Shown here: positions 1 to 8,542 of the stretch, piece by piece
Position numbering within the stretch: the stretch's first letter is position 1
Layout of the letters: the number at the start of each line of letters is the position of its first letter
DNA from: Burkholderia gladioli
Lineage (GTDB): Bacteria; Pseudomonadota; Gammaproteobacteria; Burkholderiales; Burkholderiaceae
Direction of reading: 5' to 3'
Length of the DNA stretch: 64,000 bases
Assembly (NCBI RefSeq): GCF_000959725.1
Contig: NZ_CP009323.1
Span: 1,550,001 to 1,614,000 of the forward strand
Program-made: the position numbers and the translations under genes
Notes under the pieces: generated by a model
Databases searched by the model: none
What the model was told of the DNA's origin: nothing
The model's input: the letters and a program-made list of their open reading frames with translations, nothing else

Positions 1-25
1 CAGCCATCTTCATGCTGAAGCTCAT
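1..25 (-). CDS. gspN: GspN, type II secretion protein N (first 8 codons only)
   Basis: Only the start is in the window. An ATG at 25-23 overlaps the gspM stop codon in an ATGA arrangement and reads MSFSMKMA before the window edge. The identity rests on position: gspN normally follows gspM in Burkholderia-type gsp operons. The visible residues are too few to confirm the family. Confidence 0.5.
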
Positions 26-531
26 TTGTTGTTCGCGCTCGAGGGTTGCATGACCACGGTCAGGTCGACCTGACCGTCTTCCTTCAGCGCGGTGGCGTGC
101 GCCTCGGCCACCTGCACCTTGAACTGCTTGCGCACGTCGTCCACCCATTGCGTCCAGGCCGGGAAGGCGGCGTTCTTGAGCTGGATCTGCACGCCGTTGC
201 CGACCACCTGCACCTGCGCGGCCGCGAAGCCGTGATCGGACAGCGAGCTGGTCAGCGCGTCGCGCAGCGCGATGCCGGTGGGCGCCACGCCCTGCGCGGC
301 GGCGGCCAGCGAGCGCGCCTCGTTGGCCTGCTCGGTCATCTGCGCGAGCTGCAGGCGCATGCCCGGCAGCGCGGTGGCGATCTTCTCGCTGTTCTCGGCG
401 GCCGGCGACCACAGCACCGAATACAGCACCACCGCCACCAGCAGGGCGCCGCCCCAGCCCAGCAGCAGCTTCTCGCGCGAATTGCGCTCGTCCCAGAACT
501 GGGTGAGGGTTTCGGTCAGTTCCGCCTTCAT
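22..531 (-). CDS. gspM: GspM, type II secretion inner-membrane protein
   Basis: 169 aa, the usual size for the family. It has a short cytoplasmic N-terminus, one membrane segment at about residues 22-41 and a periplasmic domain. GspM pairs with GspL in the inner-membrane platform that couples the GspE ATPase to the pseudopilus. I chose the ATG at 531 because it forms an ATGA overlap with the gspL stop and follows a GGAG-type ribosome site; an in-frame ATG at 552 would overlap gspL by 25 bases. Part of the minus-strand operon gspG-H-I-J-K-L-M-N. Confidence 0.88.
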   Translation of the reverse strand: MKAELTETLTQFWDERNSREKLLLGWGGALLVAVVLYSVLWSPAAENSEKIATALPGMRLQLAQMTEQANEARSLAAAAQGVAPTGIALRDALTSSLSDHGFAAAQVQVVGNGVQIQLKNAAFPAWTQWVDDVRKQFKVQVAEAHATALKEDGQVDLTVVMQPSSANNK

Positions 532-1919
532 GATCCGCTCCGGATGGTCCATTTGCCCGTGCTGCTGTCGATCTCGCCCGACAGGCCGTTACGCGCCAGG
601 CGCGCGCCGAAGTCGGGATCGACCTTGATGGCGGGCTTGAAGCCGACGTCGAGCCGGCGGTCGTGATAGTCGAGCGAGGCGATGCCGTTGGCCGGCAGCG
701 GCCCGAGCGAGCGGGCCACGCCGCTGGCCAGCGCGAGGAAGTCGTTGGGCGAGAGCTCGCCGGCGGCCACCCGCAGTTGGTCGATCTGGCGCGTCATCTG
801 GGCGGGCGGATCGAGCACCGTGGTGGTCTTGGGGAAGGCCGTCAGCAGCGTCTCGGTAATCTGCGCCGAAATCGCGTCGCGCTCGCGCGCCAGGCGCCAC
901 CAGTGAATGTTGATGCCGACCACCGCCACCAGCAGGGTGATCACCGCCAGCGCGGCCGGCAGCTTCAGGCGCGTGAGCGTGGCACGGTCGAAGCGCCAGG
1001 GCACGATCTCGAAATCGAACTGGCAGAGGTTGAAGCGCGTCTCGAGCGCGCGGCGGGCGAACATGTCGAAGGGCAGCGGCGTGGTGCCGGGAATCGCGTC
1101 GGGCTCGGCGGGCGGCGTGATCGAGGCGAGTTGCGGCTCGGCACCGGGCGCGCCGAGCTGGTACAGCTCGAACGGGCCGCCCGCGGTCAGCGCGGCCAGC
1201 GTCGAGCCGGCCGAGGCGGCCGGCGCGGTGAGGCCCTCGCCGAGCGCGCCGCGGGCGATCGCCAGTTCCACGCGCGGCGCGGTCGCGATCGACAGCGCCT
1301 CGTCCACCGGCATCGATTCGATGCGCGCCATGATGGCGGCGACGATCGGTGCGCGCGGCGCCTCGCCATCGCTCACTTCCGGCGTGTCCTCGGGCGAGAT
1401 CACGGCGGCCTCGCTGAGGCCCGCGCCGTCCTCGCCGGCCAGCGCCGCCTCGGCGGCGGGCGCGAGCGTGGCGCCGGCCGGCTGCGGCAGGCAACGCATC
1501 GCCGGCACCGCGCGGATCGCGCGATGGCCGGCGGTGGTGAAGGCCTCGATGGCGAAGCGGAACCACTCGCGATCGATCACCGCCAGCACGCGCCGGCCGT
1601 CGGGCAGCGCGACCGGGTCGACGGCGATATGGCAGGCCTGCGCGTCCTGGATCACGTAATCCTCGACGATGTTCGGCAGCGCCTGGCGCAGCTTCGGCCC
1701 CTTCACGGCGGGCACCGCGGCGGCCAGCAGCAGCAGGTCGCGCGCGGCCACCACCAGCACCGTGGAGGCGGCTTGCGGCAGAGTGGCCAGCGAGCTGCGT
1801 CCGGCGCGCTGGGTGTGGCCGCTCTTGTCGACGAGCGCGAACGACAGTTCGGGCCATTGCCACTCGGCCAGCGGCACGGCCGGTTCGCGCGGCGGCAAAA
1901 CAACAATCAACGTGCTCAA
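528..1919 (-). CDS. gspL: GspL, type II secretion platform protein
   Basis: 463 aa. A long cytoplasmic actin-like N-terminal region is followed by a single membrane helix near residues 320-340 and a periplasmic ferredoxin-like domain of about 110 residues. This is the standard GspL layout. Its cytoplasmic part binds the GspE ATPase and its periplasmic part pairs with GspM. The start is a TTG at 1919, just after a GGAGAGGAG ribosome site; no ATG fits the N-terminus. An Ala/Glu/Pro-rich stretch in the middle of the cytoplasmic part looks like a low-complexity linker. The 3' end overlaps gspM by 4 bases. Confidence 0.88.
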   Translation of the reverse strand: MSTLIVVLPPREPAVPLAEWQWPELSFALVDKSGHTQRAGRSSLATLPQAASTVLVVAARDLLLLAAAVPAVKGPKLRQALPNIVEDYVIQDAQACHIAVDPVALPDGRRVLAVIDREWFRFAIEAFTTAGHRAIRAVPAMRCLPQPAGATLAPAAEAALAGEDGAGLSEAAVISPEDTPEVSDGEAPRAPIVAAIMARIESMPVDEALSIATAPRVELAIARGALGEGLTAPAASAGSTLAALTAGGPFELYQLGAPGAEPQLASITPPAEPDAIPGTTPLPFDMFARRALETRFNLCQFDFEIVPWRFDRATLTRLKLPAALAVITLLVAVVGINIHWWRLARERDAISAQITETLLTAFPKTTTVLDPPAQMTRQIDQLRVAAGELSPNDFLALASGVARSLGPLPANGIASLDYHDRRLDVGFKPAIKVDPDFGARLARNGLSGEIDSSTGKWTIRSGS

Positions 1920-1943
1920 GAGCTCCTCTCCCGGATGGCGTTG

Positions 1944-3101
1944 TTATAGCTGATCGGAAACCCGGACCACGCGCGTGGTGTGCGTGGTGGGGTCACGATA
2001 CACGAGCGAGGTGCGGTCGATTTCCGCGCGCCCGTGCTCAATATGACCGTGAACGATGAAATAACTGGACGTCACGTCGATCTGGGTCGGGTCCAGCAGC
2101 GTGTTCGGCACACCGGTGGCCTGCAGCGCGAGCTGCGCATCGCCGACGTTGCGGAAGAACACGTTCTCGCGGCGCGCCACCAGCGTCTGCGCGGAGGACA
2201 CCGAGAGCCCCGGCAGCAGCGCGGCGATCACCTCGGCGCGCGCGGTATTGAGGTTGACCGGCGTGGTGGACGGCAGCACCGTCACGAAGGGCCGCAGCTT
2301 CTCGACGATCTCGGGCGTCACGCCGTTGACGTCGAGCAGCGAGTCGACGCTGGTCGGGATCAGCGGCGAGGCGCCCGCGCCGGCGTCGGTGCTGTCGCCG
2401 TTGTCGAAGCCCGGGTCGGGATTGCCGGAGTTCAGCGTGCTGTCGCCCTGCGGCGCGACCACCGGCGCGTTGCCGGTGCCGGGCGGGTTGGCGTTCTGGA
2501 AGCGCGTCGCCGAATAGCGCAGGCCGGCGCGGATCTGTTTGGCGACGCGCACCGCCAGGGTCGAGTCGATCGACAGCGACACCAGCAGGCGCTTGAAGAC
2601 GGCGACCGAGGAGGCATTGATCTGCAGCACGCCCGGCGCCGGCGAGGACACCAGGTTGCGCAGGTTGAAGCGCGATTGGGCATCCTCGATATCGCCGGAC
2701 AGGTAGGTGTCGTCGTCGCCCGAGACATCGGTCACGCCGATCTTGCCGAGGAAGTCGGACAGCCTGGTCTTGGCGATCGGCACCGCCCAGATGCCGCCGA
2801 GATAGGTCACGCCGGGGGCCGTGTCGCCCTCGGAGCGCAGGATCATGCGGGTCCAGTCGAGCGCGCCGCGCGCCACCCATTGCGCCTGCATCAGGAGGCG
2901 CTGGTTCTCGATGCGGCGGATCTGCACCTCCTGGCGCCACAGCATGCCCGACACCAGGATCGCGGTGAGCGCCACCACCAGCAGCGCGCTGATGATCGCC
3001 ACGCCGCGCGAATGCGCGCGCGAGGCCGGCGCCCGCGCGACGCGGCGCCGGCGGACGCGAGACAGGCAAGGGGAGACGGAAAAGGGCGCGCGCATCGTCA
3101 T
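1944..3101 (-). CDS. gspK: GspK, minor pseudopilin
   Basis: 385 aa. The basic N-terminus ends in a prepilin-type signal, SRGVAIISALLVVALT, whose hydrophobic helix lacks the Glu at +5 present in other pseudopilins; this is the known GspK signature. The large C-terminal domain is the alpha-helical domain expected of the tip pseudopilin, which caps the GspI-J-K complex. The start at 3101 overlaps the gspJ stop by 4 bases (ATGA). A second ATG two codons downstream is possible. Confidence 0.88.
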   Translation of the reverse strand: MTMRAPFSVSPCLSRVRRRRVARAPASRAHSRGVAIISALLVVALTAILVSGMLWRQEVQIRRIENQRLLMQAQWVARGALDWTRMILRSEGDTAPGVTYLGGIWAVPIAKTRLSDFLGKIGVTDVSGDDDTYLSGDIEDAQSRFNLRNLVSSPAPGVLQINASSVAVFKRLLVSLSIDSTLAVRVAKQIRAGLRYSATRFQNANPPGTGNAPVVAPQGDSTLNSGNPDPGFDNGDSTDAGAGASPLIPTSVDSLLDVNGVTPEIVEKLRPFVTVLPSTTPVNLNTARAEVIAALLPGLSVSSAQTLVARRENVFFRNVGDAQLALQATGVPNTLLDPTQIDVTSSYFIVHGHIEHGRAEIDRTSLVYRDPTTHTTRVVRVSDQL

Positions 3102-3793
3102 TCTCCGACCAGGAACACGCGCTTGATCGGCACGCGCAGCGAGGTCGCGCCGATGCCGACCTCGAGCCCCGTGACCGAGCGCTCGGGCGGCCCGTTGCCG
3201 ACGATCGGCTGCTTGAGCGCGTCGTTGTTCTTGGCGAGCGCGTCGTCGGCGGTCGGCATGTTGATGGTCCAGCCGACCTTCGGCACGTAGACGCGCGCCG
3301 TGATCGCGCCCACGCCGCGCATCAGCGGCACCGAGCTCCAGCCGTCCACGCCGCCGTCGGCCAGCATGCTGCGCAGCACGCGCGCGTCGGAGACCGGCGG
3401 CGAGGCGTAACGCACCACGCGCCCGGAGCTGATCAGGTAGCGCACGATCTGGATGCGCGGCGCGCCGCCCGGCGTATCGAAGCGGCGCACGATCTGCAGC
3501 GTGTTGCCGACCACGCGCACCGGCGGCTGGCCGGCCTCGTCGTCGCTGACGGCGCGGCGCGCGTCGATGCGCATCTGGTCGAACATCTGCGCGAAGGTGC
3601 GCTCGTCCTCCATCACCGCCTCGACGTGATTGCGCCCGCGGATCACCTGGTCGAGCCCGCGCCAGGACAGCAGCGCGAGCACGGCCAGGATGGTGATCGC
3701 GATCAGCATCTCGATCAGCGTGAAGCCGCGCGAATCGCGTGACGCGCGCGGGCCGCCCGGGCGGCGGCGCTCAGAGCGAGCGATTGGTTTCAT
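3098..3793 (-). CDS. gspJ: GspJ, minor pseudopilin
   Basis: 231 aa. The N-terminus carries a prepilin peptidase site, SRGFTLIEMLIAITILAVLA, with Gly before Phe and Glu at +5, followed by a beta-rich periplasmic domain. GspJ forms the pseudopilus tip complex with GspI and GspK. The start at 3793 overlaps the end of gspI by 23 bases, so the two are probably translationally coupled. Confidence 0.88.
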   Translation of the reverse strand: MKPIARSERRRPGGPRASRDSRGFTLIEMLIAITILAVLALLSWRGLDQVIRGRNHVEAVMEDERTFAQMFDQMRIDARRAVSDDEAGQPPVRVVGNTLQIVRRFDTPGGAPRIQIVRYLISSGRVVRYASPPVSDARVLRSMLADGGVDGWSSVPLMRGVGAITARVYVPKVGWTINMPTADDALAKNNDALKQPIVGNGPPERSVTGLEVGIGATSLRVPIKRVFLVGE

Positions 3794-4193
3794 TGGCGAC
3801 CACCGTGACCATCTGCGCGAGCACGCTGGCCTCGCCTGTCTTGCGTACCGAGATCTCGACGCGACGGAACACCGGGTTCGGCGTGGTTTTCACCTTCTGC
3901 GTGCAGGTCAGCGCGAGGTTGCCCTGCGAGCAGTCGAACTCCTCCTCGCCGACCTCGGGCCAGGCGTGCGCGAGGCGCAGCTGGCCGAGCGCGTTGTCGG
4001 CGCTCCAGCTCGCCAGCAGGCGATCGTTGAGCGCGCCGGAATTGCTGGCCAGCGTGCCGACCGCGCGGATCGAGGCGGCCAGCGCGACCGCGATGATCGC
4101 CAGCGCGACCAGCACCTCGATCATGGTGAAGCCGCGCGCGCGGCGCCGCGGCGAAGGCGGGGCCCCGCGCGATGGACGGAACGGGGTGGACAT
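3771..4193 (-). CDS. gspI: GspI, minor pseudopilin
   Basis: 140 aa, normal for the family. Type IV prepilin-like leader with the cleavage motif ARGFTMIEVLVALAIIAVAL, then a small globular domain with the typical late C..C pair (CSQGNLALTC). GspI nucleates the pseudopilus tip complex. It lies 2 bases downstream of gspH and overlaps gspJ. Confidence 0.87.
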   Translation of the reverse strand: MSTPFRPSRGAPPSPRRRARGFTMIEVLVALAIIAVALAASIRAVGTLASNSGALNDRLLASWSADNALGQLRLAHAWPEVGEEEFDCSQGNLALTCTQKVKTTPNPVFRRVEISVRKTGEASVLAQMVTVVANETNRSL

Positions 4194-4195
4194 GG

Positions 4196-4687
4196 TCAGC
4201 GCACCTCGTAGCGGCCGTTGCCGGTGCCGACGATCGTCGCGCTGCCGACCGCGGAATAGAGCGTGATGCGCACCGGGGTGTCGACCGGCTCGGTGCCGAA
4301 CACGATGCGATGCACTTCGGTGTCGGAGCCGGGATAGTCGATGGTCGCGCCGGTCACACCGCCGTCCCAGTTGCGCGGCCGGAACAGGTCGTCGCGCAGC
4401 GGGCGCCAGCCGTCCTCGCCGCGCACGTCGAAACGGAAGCCGTTGTCGGTGGGCTGCCAGGCGATCGGCCGCGCGCGCACCTGCGCCTCGTCGCCGGCGC
4501 TCTCGAGCAGCAGCGCCACGCGCTGGGCTTCCTCGCGCAGGTCGGTGCGCGGATTGCGATGCATGGTCAGCGTGGCCGCCGACACGAGGATCCCCGCGAT
4601 CACGAGCACGACGAGCATCTCGAGCAACGTGAAGCCACGCATCCGCCGGGGCGGGAAACGCAGCGAGGTCGTGCCGGTGGTTCGCAT
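4196..4687 (-). CDS. gspH: GspH, minor pseudopilin
   Basis: 163 aa. Prepilin signal MRGFTLLEMLVVLVIAGILV, then a beta-sandwich domain of the GspH/FimT type. It is thought to link the tip complex to the GspG shaft. Start ATG at 4687, 57 bases downstream of gspG. Confidence 0.87.
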   Translation of the reverse strand: MRTTGTTSLRFPPRRMRGFTLLEMLVVLVIAGILVSAATLTMHRNPRTDLREEAQRVALLLESAGDEAQVRARPIAWQPTDNGFRFDVRGEDGWRPLRDDLFRPRNWDGGVTGATIDYPGSDTEVHRIVFGTEPVDTPVRITLYSAVGSATIVGTGNGRYEVR

Positions 4688-4744
4688 GTCAAACGAAACT
4701 GACCAAGAGGGAAGGGACGGGCGGTGCGATCCGATGCGCCGGGC

Positions 4745-5197
4745 TTACTGCCAGGAACCGATGTCGGCGTCGTTGTTCTCGCCGCCTTCCTTGGCGTCGG
4801 CGCCGTAGCTGAACACGTCGATCTCGCCGTGCACGCCCGGGTTCAGGTACTTGTACGGGTTGCCCCAGGGATCGTTGGGCAGGCGCTCGAGGTAGCCGCC
4901 GTCCTTCCAGTTGTTCGGCACCGGATCGGTGGTGGGCTTGGCGATCAGCGATTGCAGGCCCTGCTCCTGGGTCGGATAGCGGCCGTTGTCGAGGCGGTAG
5001 AGCTTGAGCGCCTGCATGATGGTGCCGATATCCTGCTTGGCGGCCACGCGCCGTGCCTCGTCCGGGCGGCTCATGATCTTCGGCACGATCAGCGCGGCCA
5101 GGATGCCGAGGATCGCGATCACGACCATGATTTCGATCAGCGTGAAGCCGCGTTGGCGACGGCCTGCCGGCGAGCGGCGATTGATCCACGTTTGCAT
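4745..5197 (-). CDS. gspG: GspG, major pseudopilin
   Basis: 150 aa. It has a prepilin leader [20 protein letters not shown] and the conserved major-pseudopilin C-terminal region with the [14 protein letters not shown] calcium-binding loop. It polymerises into the pseudopilus shaft that pushes exoproteins through the GspD secretin. I chose the start at 5197 because it is preceded by an AGAGAGG ribosome site and gives the usual length; an open frame extends upstream to 5308 without family support. First gene of the minus-strand operon gspG-N. Confidence 0.92.
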   Translation of the reverse strand: MQTWINRRSPAGRRQRGFTLIEIMVVIAILGILAALIVPKIMSRPDEARRVAAKQDIGTIMQALKLYRLDNGRYPTQEQGLQSLIAKPTTDPVPNNWKDGGYLERLPNDPWGNPYKYLNPGVHGEIDVFSYGADAKEGGENNDADIGSWQ

Positions 5198-5346
5198 GAG
5201 TGAAACCTCTCTTTCAAAAACAGTAGTCAACATTGAATGGCGCCCGCGGGGCACGTCGCCCGCGCAGCGAAGCCGCATTGTAAGGCGGCCTCCGCTGCGG
5301 GCTTTCACTCAACGCAAATTTCATATTCATCCGTACAATAGCCCGC

Positions 5347-5757
5347 ATGAACGCGCTCTCGATCCGGATCCTATCCCTCGCCCTCTTCGCGGCCTTGTGC
5401 GCGACGGCCACCTACTGGGCCATCACGCTCTCGGCGCATCAGGCCCCGCTACCCGCCGCCGCCGCGCGCGCTCCCTTGCGCACGGAGGACGCTGCCGCGC
5501 TGTTCGGCGGGCAGCTCACGCACAACCCCGTGGAGGACATCCACCTGTTCGGCATCCTCGCGCTGCGCCAGGGCGCCGCCGCGATCGTCGGCATCGGCGG
5601 CGATCCGGCCCGCACCATCACGCTGGGCGGCGACATCTCCCAGGGCACCAAGCTCGCCGAGGTCCGCGCCCGCTCGATCGTGATCGACCGCAACGGCGCG
5701 CATGCCGAGATCTTCCTGCCGGCCAACACGCCCGGCCCCGCCATCTACGTGCGCTGA
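5347..5757 (+). CDS. gspC: Short GspC, type II secretion coupling protein
   Basis: 136 aa. One N-terminal membrane segment (about residues 6-28) is followed by a homology-region domain (LFGILALRQGAAAIVGIGG onward). There is no C-terminal PDZ or coiled-coil domain, so it is about half the length of enterobacterial GspC. GspC links the inner-membrane platform to the GspD secretin through this domain. It sits on the plus strand between gspG and gspF, which are both on the minus strand, so it needs its own promoter; it is divergent from gspG with a 149-base gap. Confidence 0.75.
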   Translation: MNALSIRILSLALFAALCATATYWAITLSAHQAPLPAAAARAPLRTEDAAALFGGQLTHNPVEDIHLFGILALRQGAAAIVGIGGDPARTITLGGDISQGTKLAEVRARSIVIDRNGAHAEIFLPANTPGPAIYVR

Positions 5758-5800
5758 GCCGTTCCTTCCCATAACGCTCATCGCCGACGTTCATTCCGGC

Positions 5801-5825
5801 AACGGGTCGCGATCGCGGCCCGTTT
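5801..5825. terminator. Possible bidirectional terminator between gspC and gspF
   Basis: Inverted repeat AACGGG/CCCGTT (5801-5806 and 5819-5824) around the inner palindrome CGCGATCGCG. It lies between the convergent ends of gspC and gspF. The T-tract is only three bases, so termination activity is uncertain. Confidence 0.35.
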
Positions 5826-5838
5826 CGCCTTGCATCCC

Positions 5839-7056
5839 TTACTGCACCATGTTGTTCAGCTCGATGATCGGCAGCATCACGGCCAGCACGATCACCAGCA
5901 CGATACCGCCCATCGCCAGGATCAGGAGCGGCTCGAGCAGGCTGGTCATGAACATGGTGCGGCGCTCGAGTTCGCGCGCCTCACCCTCGGCGGCGCGGTC
6001 GAGCATGGTGGTGACGTCGCCGGTGGCCTCGCCCGAGCGGATCAGGTGCACCAGCACCGGCGGGAAGGTCTTCACGTGGTTGAGCGCGCGCGACAGCGAG
6101 GTGCCCTCGCGCACGCGCACGATCGCGTCGTCGATATTGCCGCTCATGGCGCGGTTCGAGAGCGTCTCGCCGGCCGCCTGCAGCGCGCGCAGGATCGGCA
6201 CGCCGGCCGCGGTCAGGATCGCCAGCGTGCTGGCGAAGCGCACCGTGTTGTAGCCGCGCACCAGCTTGCCGGCCAGCGGCGCGCCCAGCAGCCAGCGATC
6301 GAAGGCCAGCCGCGGGCCGGCGCGCGAGAGCGTGGTCTTGACGATCCAGGCCAGCACCACCACGCCGATCAGCATCGCCCACCACCAGTGCCGCACGAAG
6401 TCCGACAGCGCCATCATCACGATGGTCAGGAAGGGCAGTTGCTGCTTGGTGCTGGCGAACACGTTCACCACCTGCGGCACCACGTAGCTGAGCAGGAAGG
6501 TGACGATGCCGAACGCGATCAGCGTGACGATGCCCGGATAGGTGAAGGCGAGCACGATCTTCTGCTTGAGCGCGTTGCGCTGCTCGATGTAGTCGGCCAG
6601 GCGCGACAGCACGATGCCGAGCTTGCCGGTGTGCTCGCCGGCCGATACCAGGGCGCGGTAGATCTCGGGGAAGTCGCGCGGATGCTCGGCCAGCGCGCTG
6701 GCCAGCGAATGGCCGCCCAGCACCTCGGCGCGGATCGCCGCCATCAGCTCGCGAATGTAGTCGCGCTCGGCCTGCTCGGTGAGCACCGCCAGCGATTCGC
6801 CGAGCGGCAGCCCGGCGGTCAAGAGGCTGGCGAGCTGGCGCGTGAGGATAGCCTGCTCGCGCTGCGAGAGCTTGCGGCCGATCGACAGGCGCTGCTTGCG
6901 CTGGCCGCGCGAGCGGCTCGCGGCCGGCTCGACCACCAGCGGCGTGAGACCCTGGCCGCGCAACTGGCCGCGCGCGGCGCGCGCGCTGTCGGCCTCGATC
7001 ACGCCCTTCTGGGGGCGGCCGCCGGAATCGATCGCTTCGAAACGGAATGCCGGCAT
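5839..7056 (-). CDS. gspF: GspF, type II secretion inner-membrane platform protein
   Basis: 405 aa, full length. Two repeated cytoplasmic T2SF domains (about residues 70-195 and 270-395) separated by membrane helices, as in GspF/PilC. It forms the core of the inner-membrane platform on which GspE acts to assemble the pseudopilus. It starts 4 bases after the gspE stop, behind a GGAGG ribosome site that lies at the end of gspE, so translation is probably coupled. Confidence 0.93.
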   Translation of the reverse strand: MPAFRFEAIDSGGRPQKGVIEADSARAARGQLRGQGLTPLVVEPAASRSRGQRKQRLSIGRKLSQREQAILTRQLASLLTAGLPLGESLAVLTEQAERDYIRELMAAIRAEVLGGHSLASALAEHPRDFPEIYRALVSAGEHTGKLGIVLSRLADYIEQRNALKQKIVLAFTYPGIVTLIAFGIVTFLLSYVVPQVVNVFASTKQQLPFLTIVMMALSDFVRHWWWAMLIGVVVLAWIVKTTLSRAGPRLAFDRWLLGAPLAGKLVRGYNTVRFASTLAILTAAGVPILRALQAAGETLSNRAMSGNIDDAIVRVREGTSLSRALNHVKTFPPVLVHLIRSGEATGDVTTMLDRAAEGEARELERRTMFMTSLLEPLLILAMGGIVLVIVLAVMLPIIELNNMVQ

Positions 7057-7060
7057 CGCG

Positions 7061-8542
7061 CTACGCGCCTCCCGTCACGCGCAGCACTTCCTCTAGCGAG
7101 GTGTTGCCCTGCGCGAGCCAGCGCTCGGCGTCGTCGCGCAGCGTGCGCATGCCGTTCGAGCGGCCCGAGGCGAGGATTTCCGAATCGGGCGCGTTGCGGT
7201 GGACCAGCGAGCGGATCGCGTCGTCGATCACCAGCAGTTCATAGACACCGCGCCGGCCCGTGTAGCCCGAATGGCCGCACTTCTCGCAGCCCACCGGGTG
7301 ATAGATCACGCGGCCTTCCTCCTCGCGCGGTTCCTTGCAATGCGGGCAGAGCTGGCGCACCAGCCGCTGCGCCAGCACGCCGAGCAGCGAGGAAGCCAGC
7401 AGGTAGGGCTCCACGCCCATGTCGGTCAGGCGCGTGACGGCCGAGGCGGCGTCGTTGGTGTGCAGGGTGGCCAGCACCAGGTGGCCCGTCAGCGAGGCCT
7501 GCACGGCGATCTGCGCGGTTTCCAGATCGCGGATTTCACCGATCATGATCACGTCCGGATCCTGGCGCAGGATCGAGCGCAGCGCGCGCGCGAAGCTCAT
7601 GCCGATCCGCTCGTTCACCTGCGTCTGGCCGATGCCGGACAGGTCGTATTCGATCGGATCCTCGACCGTCATGATGTTGGTGGTGGCCGTCTCCAGCCGC
7701 GACATCGCCGCGTAGAGCGTGGTGGTCTTGCCCGAGCCGGTCGGGCCGGTGACCAGCACGATGCCGTGCGGGCGGCCGATCAGCTTGTCAAACTGCACCA
7801 GCGTGTCGCGGCCCATGCCGAGCGCCTCGAGGTTCAGGCGCTGCGCATCCTTTTCCAGCAGACGCAGCACCGCGCGCTCGCCGTGGCCGGTGGGCAGCGT
7901 CGAGACCCGCACGTCCACCGGGCGGCCGCCCACGCGCAGCGTGATGCGGCCATCCTGCGGCAGGCGTTTCTCGGCGATGTCGAGCTGCGCCATGATCTTG
8001 ATCCGCGAGATCAGCGCGCCGTGCAGGGCCTTCTTGGGCCGCACCACGTCGCGCAGCGTGCCGTCGACGCGAAAGCGCACCACCGAGGCGTTCTCGAAGG
8101 GCTCGATGTGGATGTCGGAAGCCTGCTCGCGCGCGGCCTGGGTGAGCAGGGCGTTGATCATGCGGATGATCGGCGCGTCGTCCTCCGATTCCAGCAGGTC
8201 CTCGACTTCCGGGATGTCCTGCATCAGCCGCGACAGGTCGACCTCGCCTTCCACCTCGCCGACCACCTGCGCCGCGCTGCCGTCCTGGCGCGCATAGGCG
8301 GTGTTGATGGCCTGCGCGAGCTCGTCGGCCGGCAGCCGGCGAGCGCTCAACGCGCCGAAGTTGCGTGCCACCTCGGCCAGCGCGGCGTCGGTGGTGCGAT
8401 CGCTGATCCAGACCTCGATCGCCTCGCCGTCCTGCTGCGCGACCAGGATCTGGCCGGCCTTGGCGAAGCCGTAGGGCAGCAGGCGAGCAGCGATCGCCGA
8501 CGGCCCCTCGCTGGTCGCTGCATCGCGCACGGGCTCGTTCAC
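7061..8542 (-). CDS. gspE: GspE, type II secretion assembly ATPase
   Basis: 493 aa from a GTG start at 8542. N1E domain for GspL binding, then the ATPase domain with Walker A GPTGSGKT (about 266-273), Asp box, Walker B and a tetracysteine zinc motif (CPHC followed by CEKCG). It hydrolyses ATP to drive pseudopilus growth. The frame is open to 9631, but the upstream part runs antisense-like through gspD and has no family similarity; the GTG overlaps the gspD TGA by 4 bases, which fixes the start. Confidence 0.93.
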   Translation of the reverse strand: MNEPVRDAATSEGPSAIAARLLPYGFAKAGQILVAQQDGEAIEVWISDRTTDAALAEVARNFGALSARRLPADELAQAINTAYARQDGSAAQVVGEVEGEVDLSRLMQDIPEVEDLLESEDDAPIIRMINALLTQAAREQASDIHIEPFENASVVRFRVDGTLRDVVRPKKALHGALISRIKIMAQLDIAEKRLPQDGRITLRVGGRPVDVRVSTLPTGHGERAVLRLLEKDAQRLNLEALGMGRDTLVQFDKLIGRPHGIVLVTGPTGSGKTTTLYAAMSRLETATTNIMTVEDPIEYDLSGIGQTQVNERIGMSFARALRSILRQDPDVIMIGEIRDLETAQIAVQASLTGHLVLATLHTNDAASAVTRLTDMGVEPYLLASSLLGVLAQRLVRQLCPHCKEPREEEGRVIYHPVGCEKCGHSGYTGRRGVYELLVIDDAIRSLVHRNAPDSEILASGRSNGMRTLRDDAERWLAQGNTSLEEVLRVTGGA

